Below, piece by piece: positions 12,201-27,200 of a DNA stretch of 64,000 nt. The stretch spans positions 2,559,190-2,623,189 of the forward strand of contig CM035808.1 in the NCBI GenBank assembly GCA_020466095.1. Direction: 5' to 3'. Numbering within the stretch: position 1 is the stretch's first letter; each line of letters opens with the position of its first letter. The position numbers and the translations under genes are program-made. A model generated the notes under the pieces. The model had not been told where the DNA came from. It saw only the letters and a list, made by a program, of their open reading frames with translations, and searched no databases. The DNA is from Chlorops oryzae (taxonomy: Eukaryota; Arthropoda; Insecta; Diptera; Chloropidae).

Positions 12201-15200
12201 TTGCAAAAGAGCCGAAACTTCCGTCATTCATTTTGTAAATTTTTTTCCATACAGCAGAAAGAAATCATTTTGAATGTTCTCGAAGGAATTATTGCAAGAT
12301 CAAATAAAAATCCCACGTGCGTGAATATTTCATAAGAATTTCCGTTTGAGCAATTTAGAGCGCTTTCCGTCGCCGCCTGCATTCCATTGTCGAAATTGAA
12401 ATTGAAATTGAAAATTTCTCGAGAATTCTCCACCTTGACATAGAAATTTCTTACGCTTGGGTGTAGTAGTAGGTACGATGAGCAAACTGCGTAAACAGTT
12501 TAAATTTATTTTGCAACTTGTCACTTTTCCAATTTAATCTAATAATGTAAATAAAAGCGAATAAATAGAGCGAATTAGGCGGCAGTCGGGGAATTTCTCG
12601 TCCGTGTGGGCTTAGCAATTACAGAGCACAAAATTATGTATTCTTTGATTGCCATTGACGATCCATTCTCTCGGCTCGACTTTAAGGCATGTTGCAATAA
12701 TAAAACACTAGGCGACTATTTCACTGTCCTGATCACGAGGATGCCGTTGATTTTTACCCTAGGGGAATATTTTTGATTTACCTACTATGCACGCATGTGA
12801 AGAAATGCTTCAATTAATTTCTGGGGGTAAATTTCTCAAGAATAATGCAAATTCAGAACTCTCAGGCAACTCTGATATGAAACCAATCGAGCATATTTGG
12901 AGTTTTTTTGAAAAAAACAGATTCGAAAGCATCAAATATCCTCAAGGAAGAGCCCAAAAGGACACTAGTGTATTGGTCAATAATGTGGGATGACATTTGA
13001 AAGCCAATATAGGATCCAAACGAGATCCCGCAAAATATTTTTTTTGGTATTAAAATAGGCACTAAATCAAAAATTTGGAACATAATTTTCAGTTTTCTCT
13101 TCTGATTTTAAGGGAAAAATGTTTAACTTTGAAGTGTGAAAATGGTATTGATGAGCTCTCGGATATAGTAAATGGGCTGAAAGAAGTTGTCGAGCTTTGT
13201 TTTTCCTTCATTTAAATAAAAAAAAAAATCATAAAACTCACACCGGTTCGGGAGCTAAAAAAAAAAACAAACAAAAAACAAGGTGAAAAAATTGTTACAT
13301 TTTTGAGATTTGTGGTCCTGGATAGAGTTTTTTCGGATCAGAATTCTTTTCTTCATGTCTAAGGCTAAAACTTTGTTTTAGACAGGACAGTTAAATATTG
13401 AACAGTTCAGAAGATATAGCCATGGGTAAGTGCGCAACTTAATTCTCGGCCATACTATTCGAAATTGCTACATTTATGCAACATTTCAGGAAGTCCATTT
13501 AAAAAAAAAAAATTATTTTCTTAGGTTTAACGGTCCACAGAATCTTATATTCTTGACCGATCTTAAGACTATGTAAGAACAATTGATAGAGGATTTTATA
13601 TACTTTAATTTAAGGGATAATTTGTTCGAATCGGATGGTGGATTGTCGAATTCTACTCGAAAAAGCTGCAATTGTTTTTATACCCGACACACTCTGTGTC
13701 GAGGGTATATTGCGTTTGTTGGGTTGTGTGTAACACCCAGAACCAGTCGAGATAGACCATACAAAATGTATATAGAAATGATCAGCGTCACCAGGAGATT
13801 CGATTTAGACATGTCCGTCCGTCTGTCCGTCTGTCCGTCTGTCTGTATACAGTTATCTTATCGAAGGAGTTGAGCTATCTTGACAAAATTTGGTATGCGT
13901 GCTAACGGGGACATGAGTAAGAACAAGTTCGAGAATGGACCCGATCGGACCATTTTTAGGGGTACCTCCAGTACTAGGGTCTGTTACGAAAATCACAAAA
14001 ACTGTTCTAAACTCGAAGTTTTTCAACATATTTTGATGAAATTTGATATTTGAACATGTTTCAAGGCAAGTAATACGATTTCCAAAAATTTTAAAAGTGG
14101 GCGTGGCAGAAGGGCGGTTTTCGAAAATTGTCCCCTACACCCGAACTTCAAGTGGGACTTGAACGAAAGTTGGCACTTATGCTTCTTTTGTAGCCATAAA
14201 CATTCTCCCAAAAAATTTCCTAGATCGGTCCATTATTAAGGGTACCTCCAGTACTAAGGTCTATCACAAAAATCTCAAAACTGCCTCAAAATCGGACTTT
14301 TTCCAAATATTTCAATGAAACTTAGGATTTGAGCGTATATCTAAGCCTCCGATTAGAATTCGAATAAATTGGAAAAGTGGGCGTGGCAGAGGGGCAGTTT
14401 TCATAAAGAAATATAACAAAAGTCGGTGTATTGGGCCCCCATATGGCCTTAAACACCTCTTGATATTAAAAATTATTTGAACACGTGTGTCTGTGTCGGG
14501 TATTCTATTGTCAGGCTCGCCTGACTATAACACCCTTACTTGTTTTTTTTGCCCCATAATAGATAATCAGAAAGACTACATCAAAAGATACTCAAAGCCC
14601 CATAAATTTCTTAAGTTTAAGGTTTGAAGCCACCCGAATGCAAAATCGATTTTGTTGTAGTCTCTTTTTGATATTTTGGCTCAAAATGTATGCAAAGCGG
14701 ATAGTAGGTAAAATTAACCGCAAATGAACTTGAAAAGATTTCAATGAACACCAAAAATAAAATTCATTATTTTCAAAAACTTAAAGAGCCCATCAGTAAT
14801 TCCGACTATCCCAACTACTCTCCGACTAGTTTCAACTCTACCAGTTCGTGTCTATTGCTTGCAACCGAAGTGCTCAGGAGGTGTTTTTTTTTTTAATTTG
14901 AGCAGTCATTTATCAATTCATCAGTTGGAAAGTCTTTTGTTTCGAGTTATGAAGTCGTGCTAAGTGTCCTTTTTGGACCAGTTTGGAACTAGACCCAAAC
15001 TAGACTAATTGTAATCAGTATTTTTAACAAATGTTAGCGTCAAAATTCTTAGAAATTTTCACTTATTCTATATATAAATTTTCATCGAAATCGGACGTCA
15101 TGAATTTTTCGGATTTTTTGGATTTTTGGTTCAAAACTCTCTAAATTTCTTCTTGCTCCTCCAAATTTTTTTTCGGTTAATGTCTTATAATTGGTCAATA

Positions 15201-18200
15201 TACCACTGTGGCATATATAAGCGCTACCGAAGCACTCTTTCTCTCGCTAAGCCCTGTATTTCCACAAGTTGTAAAAACTGGGGGTGCTATACCGACGGCG
15301 GTAACGTTTCTTAAACTTCCCTTGCAAAACTAATTTCCGTTATAGGTCCACTTTAAACGAAAATTGTTTCCTGGTCTCATGAAATTACTAGTAATAGCTT
15401 TCCAAGAAATCAGTCTCTCATAATTGATTGTAATCTCCCTCCAGCCATCTTACAAAAATATACGAGTATAAAGGAACTTATACAGGTAGTTTAACTGATA
15501 ATGACGTCCTCAAGTGTTGTTCGATTCTTTCGGAACACTTTCGTTCTTTCGGTGGACTAAGAGTCCATTCGTTTATATCAATGACAGACCCCGATTTATG
15601 GGGCCCAGGATGGCACTGTGCCCAGCTCTTGCACGATCAAGACTTAGTTTCTTTGGAGAGCCGTGGCTGATCGACCTACAATGTATGACTGAACACAATC
15701 TATCAACGATCCTAAACCTCGCGAAGAAAACGAAAGCCTTTGGATACTACACATTTCAGGGCTGAACAAATTCTCTCCAACTTCACATGCACTGGCAAAG
15801 CTTGGGACCCATGGGGTCTATGCTCGGTCTTACAGACCAGCCAGATAAACCTAACCTAACCTATCTATATTTTGACTATGTAATCATATTCCAAGTAACC
15901 TTAGAGTACTCCTTTCTGGTTAGTTAACCTCTAAATTACTAGTGGGTATATAAGACATCTTGAGAGAGCCCCCCGGCAGTTATTTGTAACCGATGGTAAT
16001 GCAAAAAGTAATTCAAAAGGCGTACTGTTTATGCATTACAGAATCGATTATTTTTAACACGGCGATGTCGTAGCGAATGTAATGCATGCCTATTTGCATT
16101 ACCAGTTGCACGAAAAGTAATCGAAAATACTTGATTTTGTAATGCATTACTATTTGCATTCTCAAGTAATGCTATAGGAAGTATGTAACGCTTTTCTTTG
16201 GGAGTGAACACATTACCTTTTCGATTACCTCTCCATGCAAAATTTGTTCAATTTACTTTGCATTCCTATTTCATCGATGAAAAAATGCATTACTTTGGTA
16301 ATGCACTTTCTAAATAACTGCTAGGCCTTAAGGGGGTCTTCTCATTGAGCAACTTTTTTTTCGACTTTTTTTTTTTTTTGCATTTATTTATAGCTTGGGT
16401 AGTTGTGAATATGCCCCTAAAAGGATTTTTTGAAATTCGAAATAGTTTAGAGGATATAGCCTTCTTTGTCGAGCAAGATCTGCGCTAAAACGAGTAATTT
16501 TTGCGTTGCTTCAAACTTTAAACGCGTTTATCTCGAAACCACGTTTTTCGAACTGGCGGCCATGATATCTCCAGTTCAACTGAACCGATTTTCATGAAAC
16601 AAAGTGGAATCGACGCAGAATTGTCACCATTCTCGGGTGAACCTCGACCATAATTTTAAAAAATTTTTTACTATTTTTTTTTTACACTAAACTACAAAAA
16701 AAAAGCCCGAAATTGAAATTTTTTTTTGAATGGCCGCCATTTTGTCAAAAAAAATCACAAAATTAAGCTTGAGGTTCACCCGAGAATTACATCTATACTG
16801 ATTATAACCCCGTTTTTTTTTTCCATTTCGGACGCTCCGGAGACCCGGAATCGTGGCCGCCGTGACGACACCTTTTTTTTCACCACCAACTTTGAAGTCT
16901 CATTACTTTTTGAACAGCCCACGTATCGAGGCAAAAAAATTTTTTTTTATTTACTTTGAACCTTTTGTAATACAATAAATCAAAAAAAGTTTTCAATTAT
17001 TCTTTGCGTTTTCAAATAAGAATTTTTTTTAAAAGGGTCCAAAAAACGGGTTTCAATGAGAAGACCCCTTAAATAGCCTCAATTTGTAACGTCATAAAGG
17101 CATAAAAAAAAATCATTAATATCAGACACAAAAGTCATTGTTTATTTTCAATAATTTTTCGTTTATTTATATAAATCTTCTCAGTCTATATTTAAAAAAA
17201 ATTATACAAAATACAGTATTTAATGTTTATTTAACCCATAGCTGAGCTCTACAATGCCTTAACGAGCTTGTGCCGCATTTTACTTTCTCATAATGAATTC
17301 TTCTTCGCAGCCGATAGATAAAGCCTTGGCAATCAGAGAACTCACAAATCAAAAATTAAACAATTTAGAAAGTAAAAATTTAGAAAGTAAAATCCAATCA
17401 TGAGTAAATCCATTTTTTCTTTCTAATTCAAGGAATTTGTTCTTGCGATTACAATTGTGCTACAATATATAATGAATTAAAATATCAATCATTTGAAATT
17501 TTGAATGCTCCACTGATAAAATAGATCTCTGAATAGGTTTCGGAAATTATTCCCCAAAATTTTCCAGATTTAAAGATTTTGCAAAGTTTAAAAATGTTTC
17601 TTTTTAATGAAAGGGGCTGTTTCCACTACAGACGCATTTAGCATATTTTTAAAAAATGCTCAAAAATGCGGCTTTGAATTACATGTAATTGTTGTTGTTC
17701 TTAAAACAGCATTTTTCAGCATCTTGAGAAAATGCGATAAAAATGCTAAAAACCGTCTAGTTTTCATTGATATTTTCTTCAAATTTTTAACATTTCAAAG
17801 CCTACTTCAAAGAATTCAAATATTTTTCCGAACAAAAATTCAAATTTTCACAAAATGCTAAATGCGAAACGCAGTGGAAACGGGTCTAGCATCTTTAAAG
17901 ATGAAAATGCTAAATGCGGTGTAGTGGAAATAGCCCCTAAATCAAATTATAAATATTTAAGAGATTTTCTCTTAATCGATATTTTGTGGGTTTTCTCTCG
18001 TGATTGTGGATTGTGCGCTCATGTTTAAACTGGGTTTTTTTTTTTTGGGCTCTTGTAGACGCTTGTTTTGCCTTAACGCTTAAACTTGACTCGATATATA
18101 ACTTTTGTGCTTAACTTTACTTAAAAAGCGATCACTCCGAATCGCTCTCTTTATATATTTATGTATGTATGTGTATGTATTGTTCTCGGTCCCTGGTTTG

Positions 18201-21200
18201 TCCGTTTTCAAATTTTCAATCTCCATTATTACAATGTATATAAGTATATATATGTATATATATTTGTTCTCTTTAATAAAAATCCATTACATCTACAAAT
18301 ACAAGTAACTAACTAGTATAATTTTAAGATTTCGAGTTCTTGCTCCTTATGAGAGTTTGATTCTCCTTGTCTTTGCGGGGAAAGGTTGGGAATCATTTTG
18401 ACAGTTTTCTTTTGGGGGGTCGATTTCGAAGGCACCTCACAGGTGAGCTAGTTCGGATCGGGTGCTCTTGCTATCGTATATATATGAATCGTGTGTGCAT
18501 ATGTTCTTCGGGAGTATACTAAGATGTGTAGAGAGCATCAGGTGAGACACAGTTCGGAAAGGCCTTAATAAATAAGTTGGGACTTGTTGTTCGAGTAGGT
18601 GTAGGCGGGCGTGTGTGTGTGTGAGAGTGTGTTTTTATGTATGCGTCTAGTTCGACTTATCTTCCTTAGATTCTTCGCTTTCTTTCGAAACGCTGCTGCT
18701 TTCCTTTGACTCGCTTGATTCTTTTGATTCTTCGGACTTTTTGCCTTCAATAACGGCGGGCTTTTCTTCCAGTTTCTTCAATGGTTCGGCGCTCTCGGGT
18801 GCTTTAGCAGCAACATCGGTTATTTGTGCTGCCGGTTGAACTTCTTCGGGTTTTTCGATATCGGGTTTTCCTTCGATTTTCTTGGCCTCGAGCGGCGGGC
18901 ACAGCAGCGGATTCTGCAACCTTTTCTGCTTCGACTGGCAATGCCTTCGCAATGCTCTCTTGTGTGGGCTGTTGTGTTGGGATATCGCCGGCTGCTAGTG
19001 CGGCGAGTGTTGGCTCGGCTGAAACGGTTTTCAATTCACCTCCCTCTACAGCGGTGGTGGTGGTGGTGGGCGAGCTACCTCAGCCTTAACTGGTTCGGCT
19101 TGTGGCTCTTCGGCTGTTAAGCTCTTAACGTCAGGGCTAGCTACTACTGCTGCATCGTTAGTGACAGCCAAAACAACAGGCTTAGCTACCTCCTCGGTGG
19201 CTACAACTGGTTTAACTTCTTCCTCGGTGCCGCGTTCTTGTCGTACTGCTTGCTCTTCCTTTTTCTCTTCAGCAACTGCAGCGACTGTAGTTGGTGTGGC
19301 GACCACAACATTTTCAGTTGGTGCAGCGGCAACGGGGAGTTCAGATTTTACTGACGGTGCGGTCTCAGCGGCGGAAAGTTCGTCTTTTTTCTGCTCGGAA
19401 ACGGGAACGGGCACTTCGGCAACAGGGGTCTGGACAATTAGATTGGCATTCTTGGCAACTGGTTGCACTGCTGGTTTAACTTCTTCGACGACTTGCTTCT
19501 CGGTCTCGATTCCGACAACGGGCGTTTCAACAACTGGCACTGGTTTAACGTCACCGCTCGCTACTTTATTGTCGACGCGTCCCTGTTTCTCCAATGCAAC
19601 TTTCTCGTCCTTCTTCTCGGGCAATGGCTGAGGCGATTTCAGCATCCGGTGCACTCTCTGGCAAGGCTAGCTTTTCAGTTAATAGTTTCACGGGCTTCGT
19701 TTCTTCGATGGTTGGAATTACGGTCTTAGCTTTTTCAAGAGCTTTCTCAGCCGGCGCTTGCGTTAGCTCGGGCTTGCCTTCCAACGGGGCAACCGGTTTT
19801 ACCGGCGATACTTCTTCATCGGGCACAGGATGGGCAAATGCATTGACCAATAAAGCGGAAAGTATAAACAGATGAAGCTTCATGGCTGAAAATATATTCA
19901 AAAAAAAAAGAGAAGAAAAAAAAAATTGATTGAGTTGGTCGTTAGCAAAGTTGTAGATTAAAATCATGCCGATATGGCTTTGAAATGATGCTGATAAATA
20001 AAATGATAAATAAAAGAAAATCTTTGGCTGTAGCTGGCCATACACAGAGAAAAAAAATCAAACAAATCAAAAGGAAAAACATACAAAACGGCTTCAACAA
20101 GGAATATTTTTAATTTTAACAATTTTTCTTGTTGAAAAAAATAAAGATTTTCCTTTTGAATCAACCATATTTCAGGTCGAATTGAAATGATAATTTTCAA
20201 AAATGGATTTAAATTTAAATTTTTAAACTAACCACGGACATAATTGAAATGACAAGATAATTTTAAAAAAAAAAATTGTCTAAAATACCTATAAAAGAAG
20301 AAATGTCAAAACAAATTTAATTAACGTTCAAAGAAAATGGCCACAGAGCCCTCTGCTGAACACAACCCCGAAAACAGCCATCGGATGGACTTCATCCGAT
20401 CTCGTCACTCCGTTGTCATGACCAGTGCTTGGACTTCTACCACTTTAGTGGTAGATCTACCACTATTTTCACTTTCTACCACATCTACCACGCTAGGTCC
20501 AAATCTACCATTTTTTTTTTTTTACTTATTTATGCCTTTGTTTTATTTATTTTATGGTCATTTCGAATAATTGAGTGCATAAAAAATGTGCTTCAATGTT
20601 ATGTGTTATTGAAAAGTATGTTGGCAGCATCCTATTCTCAAGAATGGCAGCATTGGCACTTAACGACATCCAATAAATATTGACACATTTTTTTAATAAG
20701 AGAAAATACCTAAAAACATGAATTTTTCCCAATTTTCAACATGATCAGATGTGATATATTGTATTAGATTTTGAAGAAATTTTAAATCTACCACTTTTTA
20801 TATAAATCTACCACTTCTTCTTTAAAAATCTACCACCTTTAAAAATTTTCAAGTCCGAGCACTGGTCGTGACTGCTTTCGCAATGCCTAAAAAAGTTCTA
20901 AGATGAATGAATATCTTATATGTCATATTTTATAAACCAAATGAGAATTATACGGAACGAAAAGAAATGTAATTAAACATATTTCCTTTAAATCAACCAA
21001 AAATGTTGTTTTCTTTTGAAATTTTTGTTCTGCTCGAAAATCAAAAGGACTGTGAATAACAATGCGCCCTTTTAAAAATATCAAGGTTAATTTCGCTCAG
21101 TGTACTGCTTGAAAAAAAAAAACTTAAAGTGAGCCTAACGAACCGTACAAACAAGCAAGCAACAAAGCACGTAAACTGCCGAAAAATATTTGATTTTCGT

Positions 21201-24200
21201 TGAGCACCGAACATTTTCTGAGCATGCTGAAGGTCCGGTCCACCATCGGTATACATATGACCACTAACCACTATTAAGAACAAGTTAAACAGTGAACGTC
21301 AAGCTATGTATCTTCGTTCGATTAATTACCAATCTGGTAAATTGAAGAAGAGAAAAAGAAAAAAATTCAAATATTGTTTGAGGGGCTTGTCCTTGCCTGG
21401 TGGCCGTTATAATCGCTGCCGATCGTTAGTGTTGCGTAAAAATTGAATTTTTTATTTTATGACAAACCATAATCTGCTGTCTAAGCGTGGCACACACGTA
21501 CACACACACGCACACTATCTGCATGAATGTCCATCCATCTTAAGAAGCGGTCAAAATTTATCGTCTTACGTTGCTCATTTAATTCGATTAAGCTAATGTG
21601 TGACCCGGCTATTGTGGTCGCGTGTTCATTTTTTATTATTTTTATTTTTTTACCGCTGGCTCGCCCACAGACGACGGTAATTTATAACTCAATTGAGTGC
21701 TCGGTAATTTTCCATAATTTTATGGACGGATCTGTTCAGTTGTGTGCCAAGTACAAGTTCAACGAATTCTTACTGATTTCTTGCACATTGTTGCCACGGG
21801 CACGGTTCGGATTGTTCTCCAAGTGACCAGAACAATGGGACACCAAATCCAATTTATTTTTTTTTGATTTTTGGCAAAGTCATCAACACTTATTCCCACT
21901 TTCCTGCCTTAATCATTAAGAAAGGGACTTCAATTGGGTGCGCTTTTTTTTTGTATGTCAATCGTTTATGTGATTTTATTGCAATTTATTTTTGCTTTTA
22001 GTTAGGGAGGTTGGCTAACGATGCTCACAGGGTAAAATTAACGTATCATCGAGCCAGGAAACACTTTGATTTTTTTTTAAACCTATAGGTTCTAAGATGA
22101 AAACATATCAAATATTTCCTATTTTATAAACCAAATGAGAATTATACCGAACGTAAACATATTTCCTTTCAAATCAACCAAAAATGTTGTTGACTCAACA
22201 ATTTTTCTTTTGAAATTTTCGTTCTGCTCAAAAATCAAAAGGACTGTGAATAACAATGCGCCTTTTAAAAAATATCAGGGTTAATTTCGCTCAGTGTAGA
22301 ATGGTGGATTTAAATGGGTCACTTTTTGTTATGATTGTCGGCGTTGTATCACATTTTTACTAGCAAAAAATTCAAGGAAGGTGGAATTATTCTGTCGGAG
22401 TATTTTCGATTTTATTTCATCACGCACGTAAAAATTTTTCTCCAAGTGTTCTAAGCCACAATGAAAAAGAGAATTTGATGATTTCTGCTTAAAAGTGATC
22501 CAAATTCTTCCTCCCTTTATATTCCCCTCAAAGTACACAGAAAAACTGGCTACGAATAATTCCAATTAATGGCGTTTGTTAGACTCGATTCATCGGTCCC
22601 AATTAAAAATTTCAAACAAATCACGAAATTCGGGAAAAGTTCGTAATGTAAAATTTTGAACAAAAATTTGGTTGATTATTTTGTTGTATTAAATACCAAA
22701 AGTATTAACACTTGACAAAACTTTTGTATGAAATTTTTTAAAGTGCATATAAATATTTTCCTAAAATTCTCACTACCTTTATGCGGACTTACATATAAGA
22801 AGAGACAAAATAATCAAAAATTAGCTCATGTTTATGATGTTATATGTACCTAATTTCTTCCGTAACTGAAATTTGCAGACTAAAAAGTTTTTTTATGGAA
22901 ACATGTAGATGAGGCATTTGATTCGTCCTTTTTTATTATTTCAAAATAATTGATTGATTTTTATTAATACCTTGGGTTGTCATATTGACAAATCTTGTTT
23001 GAAAAGTATGTTGCAGTCTGAGGAATAGAACTTTGAAGTAAAGGTCGCCTGAAATTAAGTACGAAAGGGGGTCAAATGATGAACAAAAATGTGTGACTAG
23101 GCTGAGTTCTGTAACAACGAATTTGTTATATTGATTAAAGAGAATGTGCTTTTGGCCCGGATAGTTTAAAACGCAGAAGAAAAGATCTTTTCTGTGTTAT
23201 AATGTATATTTTTTCCGTAATCTACTTCGCAGAACCTTTCAGAGTAATTTTAAATTGTATAATTTTTAATTCTATTTCCGGGGTACAAAAACTATTTAAG
23301 GAATAAAATTCAATTAAAATTATATGGATATTGTGATCAAATTTCTTTCTGGAATTTAGATGAGATTTTATTAATTCTTTTTACTGACTAAAATAATGGT
23401 ATTTATTGTGACTTTGTTTTATTTAAATCGTGTTGAAAATTTTATGAGGTAATATTAATTCCAATTAAACGTTGTATACAAAATTGTGATGCTAGTTTTA
23501 ACATTGTTGTTAAATTGTGTTTAGAAAAGCTCTGCTCAATTTTTCGAATATGGTTCGATTGACTTCAATTTTACATCAGGTAGAAATCGTTTTCGTTGGT
23601 CTTGATTTTTTTGCCAAAAAATTTTGATTTTTTCCTCAAGGCAAATCTTGTTCCGTGATGCATTTAAGAAGTTGTTTTTTGAACCTGCATCATTAAGGCC
23701 AAAAATCAATAAATCTCGAGAGCATTGACTTTTGTTAGGGATACAAACTTGTTTAAAAAAAAAAAAAATTAAATAAAAAAAAAAAAATATCACAAATGCC
23801 TTTTGCTCGAATGCACACGAACGAGCAGGACTGTGCTGTGAGCAATGAGGAAATATTGGTTTTCTCTTGGACGTTCACAAAATCAAGTTCTTTTGCCTCA
23901 TATTTTTTTATTATATTTATATTTTTTTTTTTGTGTGCCGAATCTCATGATGCAGCGATAAGGCACGCATCCATCTATGTAGCTCAGTGAGACAAGGAGA
24001 ACGTAAGGCGAATACCTGCACAAATACCTGTATAGCCTCATATTCGAATGTTATTTTTTTACACATCATTTGAAGACACCTGGGGTGCATTAATTTCATA
24101 TATTGAATTTTTTTTCGTCTAACAATTGAAAATGCTGGCATCATTGTTAGCCTGAATTCTTTTGGCTTTGACGTCAAGCACTCAAGGAACGACCTTCTTT

Positions 24201-27200
24201 GTCTGGCTTCTTGAACAGTCTTGCATAAATCAACGAATTACATCAGTTGTTAATTAACGAGTACACCAATCGCCGACGTGAATCAGTAAATCAGTAGCCC
24301 GATGACGTTGTCATATGTATATGCAACTTGTTTATTAATTACATATAAAAAAGAGAGAAAAAAAGAACCAGCCCACAACGAGCTCTATGTTGGACCAACT
24401 TCAATGCAAACATTGCATAATACACGAACCACAATCTTGTTTTTTTTTTTCCTTCAAAGTCGAATTTCCTTGTGCGCCACAGCATTAAGAAAAATAAATC
24501 TTGATCGCCGATCACCTTGGATTGCGGTAAGAATATTCTTATGGGCCAAGAATTAACCATGGCATCAAATTCAGAAAAATTCGATATTTTCGATATTCTT
24601 CGAGCTTTTGATAGGCCTCAAGCTGTATCGACTTTTAAGCCAATTAATAAATTTTTCTGTCGAGTTAATTATGCAGATCAATGTCAAGTTGAAGATTGTG
24701 AGATTGTAGAATCGGAAGGAAATTGCTTTAAAAGACGATATTTAAATAGAACAAAAAATGAGGAAGCTTTAAGCGCTGTAATAATTTACATCGGATATTC
24801 GATTGAAGAGCTTAGCCGAATTTTTTATAATTTTTTGTCTATTATTCTCGTTGCTGTCAAATACAAAAGAATTATATCTTGAATGATTTTTTTCAAAATT
24901 CCAAATCATAGGTACTAAGTCAATCATCTTCAGAAATGGGGCTGGTAGTGAGAACTAAAATATTCCCGATTTTAATATTAAATATACAGTGTACTCTCTC
25001 CTTGCGGGCATTCCTCTTAAAGGGACACTTTTTGGGAATACTCTAGTGTTCCTGCTTCTCAAATAGTTTCCACATTTTTCAGTTCCGCTTAAGAGAGAAT
25101 ACACTATCAGAGCATGCTCTCGAAATAGAATCCCCATAAAAAAATCGAAATAGCTTAAAATTTTTTATTGAAATCACATTTATAGGGCATTTACATATAC
25201 GTTTTAGCGCTCCTTTAAGCTCCTTTAAGCTAAAACGACTAAGTCAAAACGGGGTGTTTACATATGCGCATGTCGTTTTGTCATTTTGTGGTTATCTTTT
25301 GTTTGCTCAACGCGTGAAATATGAGTGAATATTGTAATTTAGAATAGATGCAATTTTTGAAATTGCGTTCGTTTTCTACATTGGTTGTGGAATTAACCTC
25401 ACAATTTTTAAATTAGAAATTTCAATGACCATACATATGTTTTGCATTTTTATAGTGATGACACTCAAATTTCGATATTTTTATCAGTTATAAACAGGAT
25501 TTATCTTGTTTAGCTACTTGTTTTAAATTAAAACAGGAAAGTTTCTCGTTTTAGTTTTGTACGATAAAACGGGAAAAATCTATGTTGTTTTAGAGCTAAA
25601 ACGGGCAAAGTTACTAAAACGCGAATAAAACGGCATATGTAAACGGCCTATTAGGCTATTCACAAAGGCTGCTAAAATCCCTTCTAATGTGCTAATATGC
25701 ATTTTATATATGGAGTTTGACAGCTTTAGAACATTAGATGGGATTTTAGCAGCCTTTATGAATAGCCTAATAGGCCGTTTACATATGCCGTTTTATTCGC
25801 GTTTTAGTAACTTTGCCCGTTTTAGCTCTAAAACAACTTAGATTTTTCCCGTTTTGTGAATAGGTCAATTGATTTCGAGTTGTCTTATTCGGATTCGATT
25901 CTAGAGCATGCCTGTATATAAAATTTCCCAACTATTTCATTAAGTCGCTGAATCAATATCGAGTCCAAAATGCAAAGATGTCGAAAATCTTTTTTATGGA
26001 AGATGAGTCAAAAGCTTCTTTAAAGAAAGAAAACAGGTGTCTAAGAAAAATATTAATAAAGTCGAAAATCTCTAAAATGAATTGCAAGGGACCGGAAAAA
26101 AGTTTCGTTATAGAAAGAATTGCTTATGAGGAGAAAATATGCTACGAAAAATCCTTTAGAAAATTTGCTATAGAGAAATTCGTTTTAGAGGGTTTCGACT
26201 ATAAAATCTTTTTTTATTCCCAATTTTCATTTTAGAAATTTCAATTCCCGGAATTATCTCGAAATCAAATTTTGAATTTTAGGGGAGTCTTCCCTTAAGG
26301 CTCTAAAGATCTGTGAAGAAATCGTAAAAAGTGTACATTTAACAAAAATTTCGCTTCAGTTAATTCATAAATTCAGAAATTTCCTGAAGTGTTTTTTACG
26401 AAGTTTTGAGAATCATGTTCTGAACTGGAAGAGCCCCTCTTAAACGTGAAAAGTTTGAAAAATCGTAAAAGTGTACAATTTTCATACAAAATTTCGTTCA
26501 TTAATTTCTAAGCCTTCTTGATTTACAATTTTTCGAGTTTTCGAGGAAAATACACGTTTAAGGGAAGACCCCTTTATAATTTTTCCATCTCGCAATGCGT
26601 TTAATTTTTTCCAATTTTTTTTGGGGATTTCAAAAATGATCTTTTTCAAATTGGTGACAAATTTTGTCATGCCTTAAGGCTTTAGTATTAAACTTGAAAT
26701 ATGATCATCAATTTCACGAATTCATTTTAGAAATACCAAAAATGAAAAATTTTATTTTTATTCATTTTTTCACTTTAAAGTAACTCACCTGCGAAAATAT
26801 AAGCTTTTATGCACAGGAACACAAAATTCTTTTAAGAATGTATATCACAGAACGGGGGGCGAAAATAACTCCTTTACTAAAACTTTCTCTTAGTAAATCA
26901 GTTCCTGCAGTGGAAATAATTTATGTTCTTCGCTTTTGATTTTTTTTAAATTTAATTTAATTTATTTATTTTCGATTTTTTTTTTTCGATGGCACAACAC
27001 GAAAAGTTTTTTCTGTTTGCACTGAGCTGAAGATGAGCTTGATTTTTCGTTATGGAGCGCTTGTTCGATCGTGTGCACAACGGTCAGATTGCGTTTGATT
27101 AGTTTGCAGCAGTGTCCAACGTTTTTATACAAGCCCGGCACAGTGGTGAATAACACACGAATTCGATATTCATTTTCCATGTGTGTGTGTGTTTGTTTGT

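Noticed and set aside
15846..15862. (AACCT)n run resembling an insect telomere repeat
   Set aside because: Only about three units, directly after a LINE-type C-terminal frame and 3' UTR; it is better read as the LINE tail. Flies of this group lack TTAGG telomeres.
19161..19631. Plus-strand Ser/Thr/Ala-rich frame of 156 codons
   Set aside because: It is the antisense shadow of the minus-strand secreted-protein gene, which has the signal peptide and splice acceptor.
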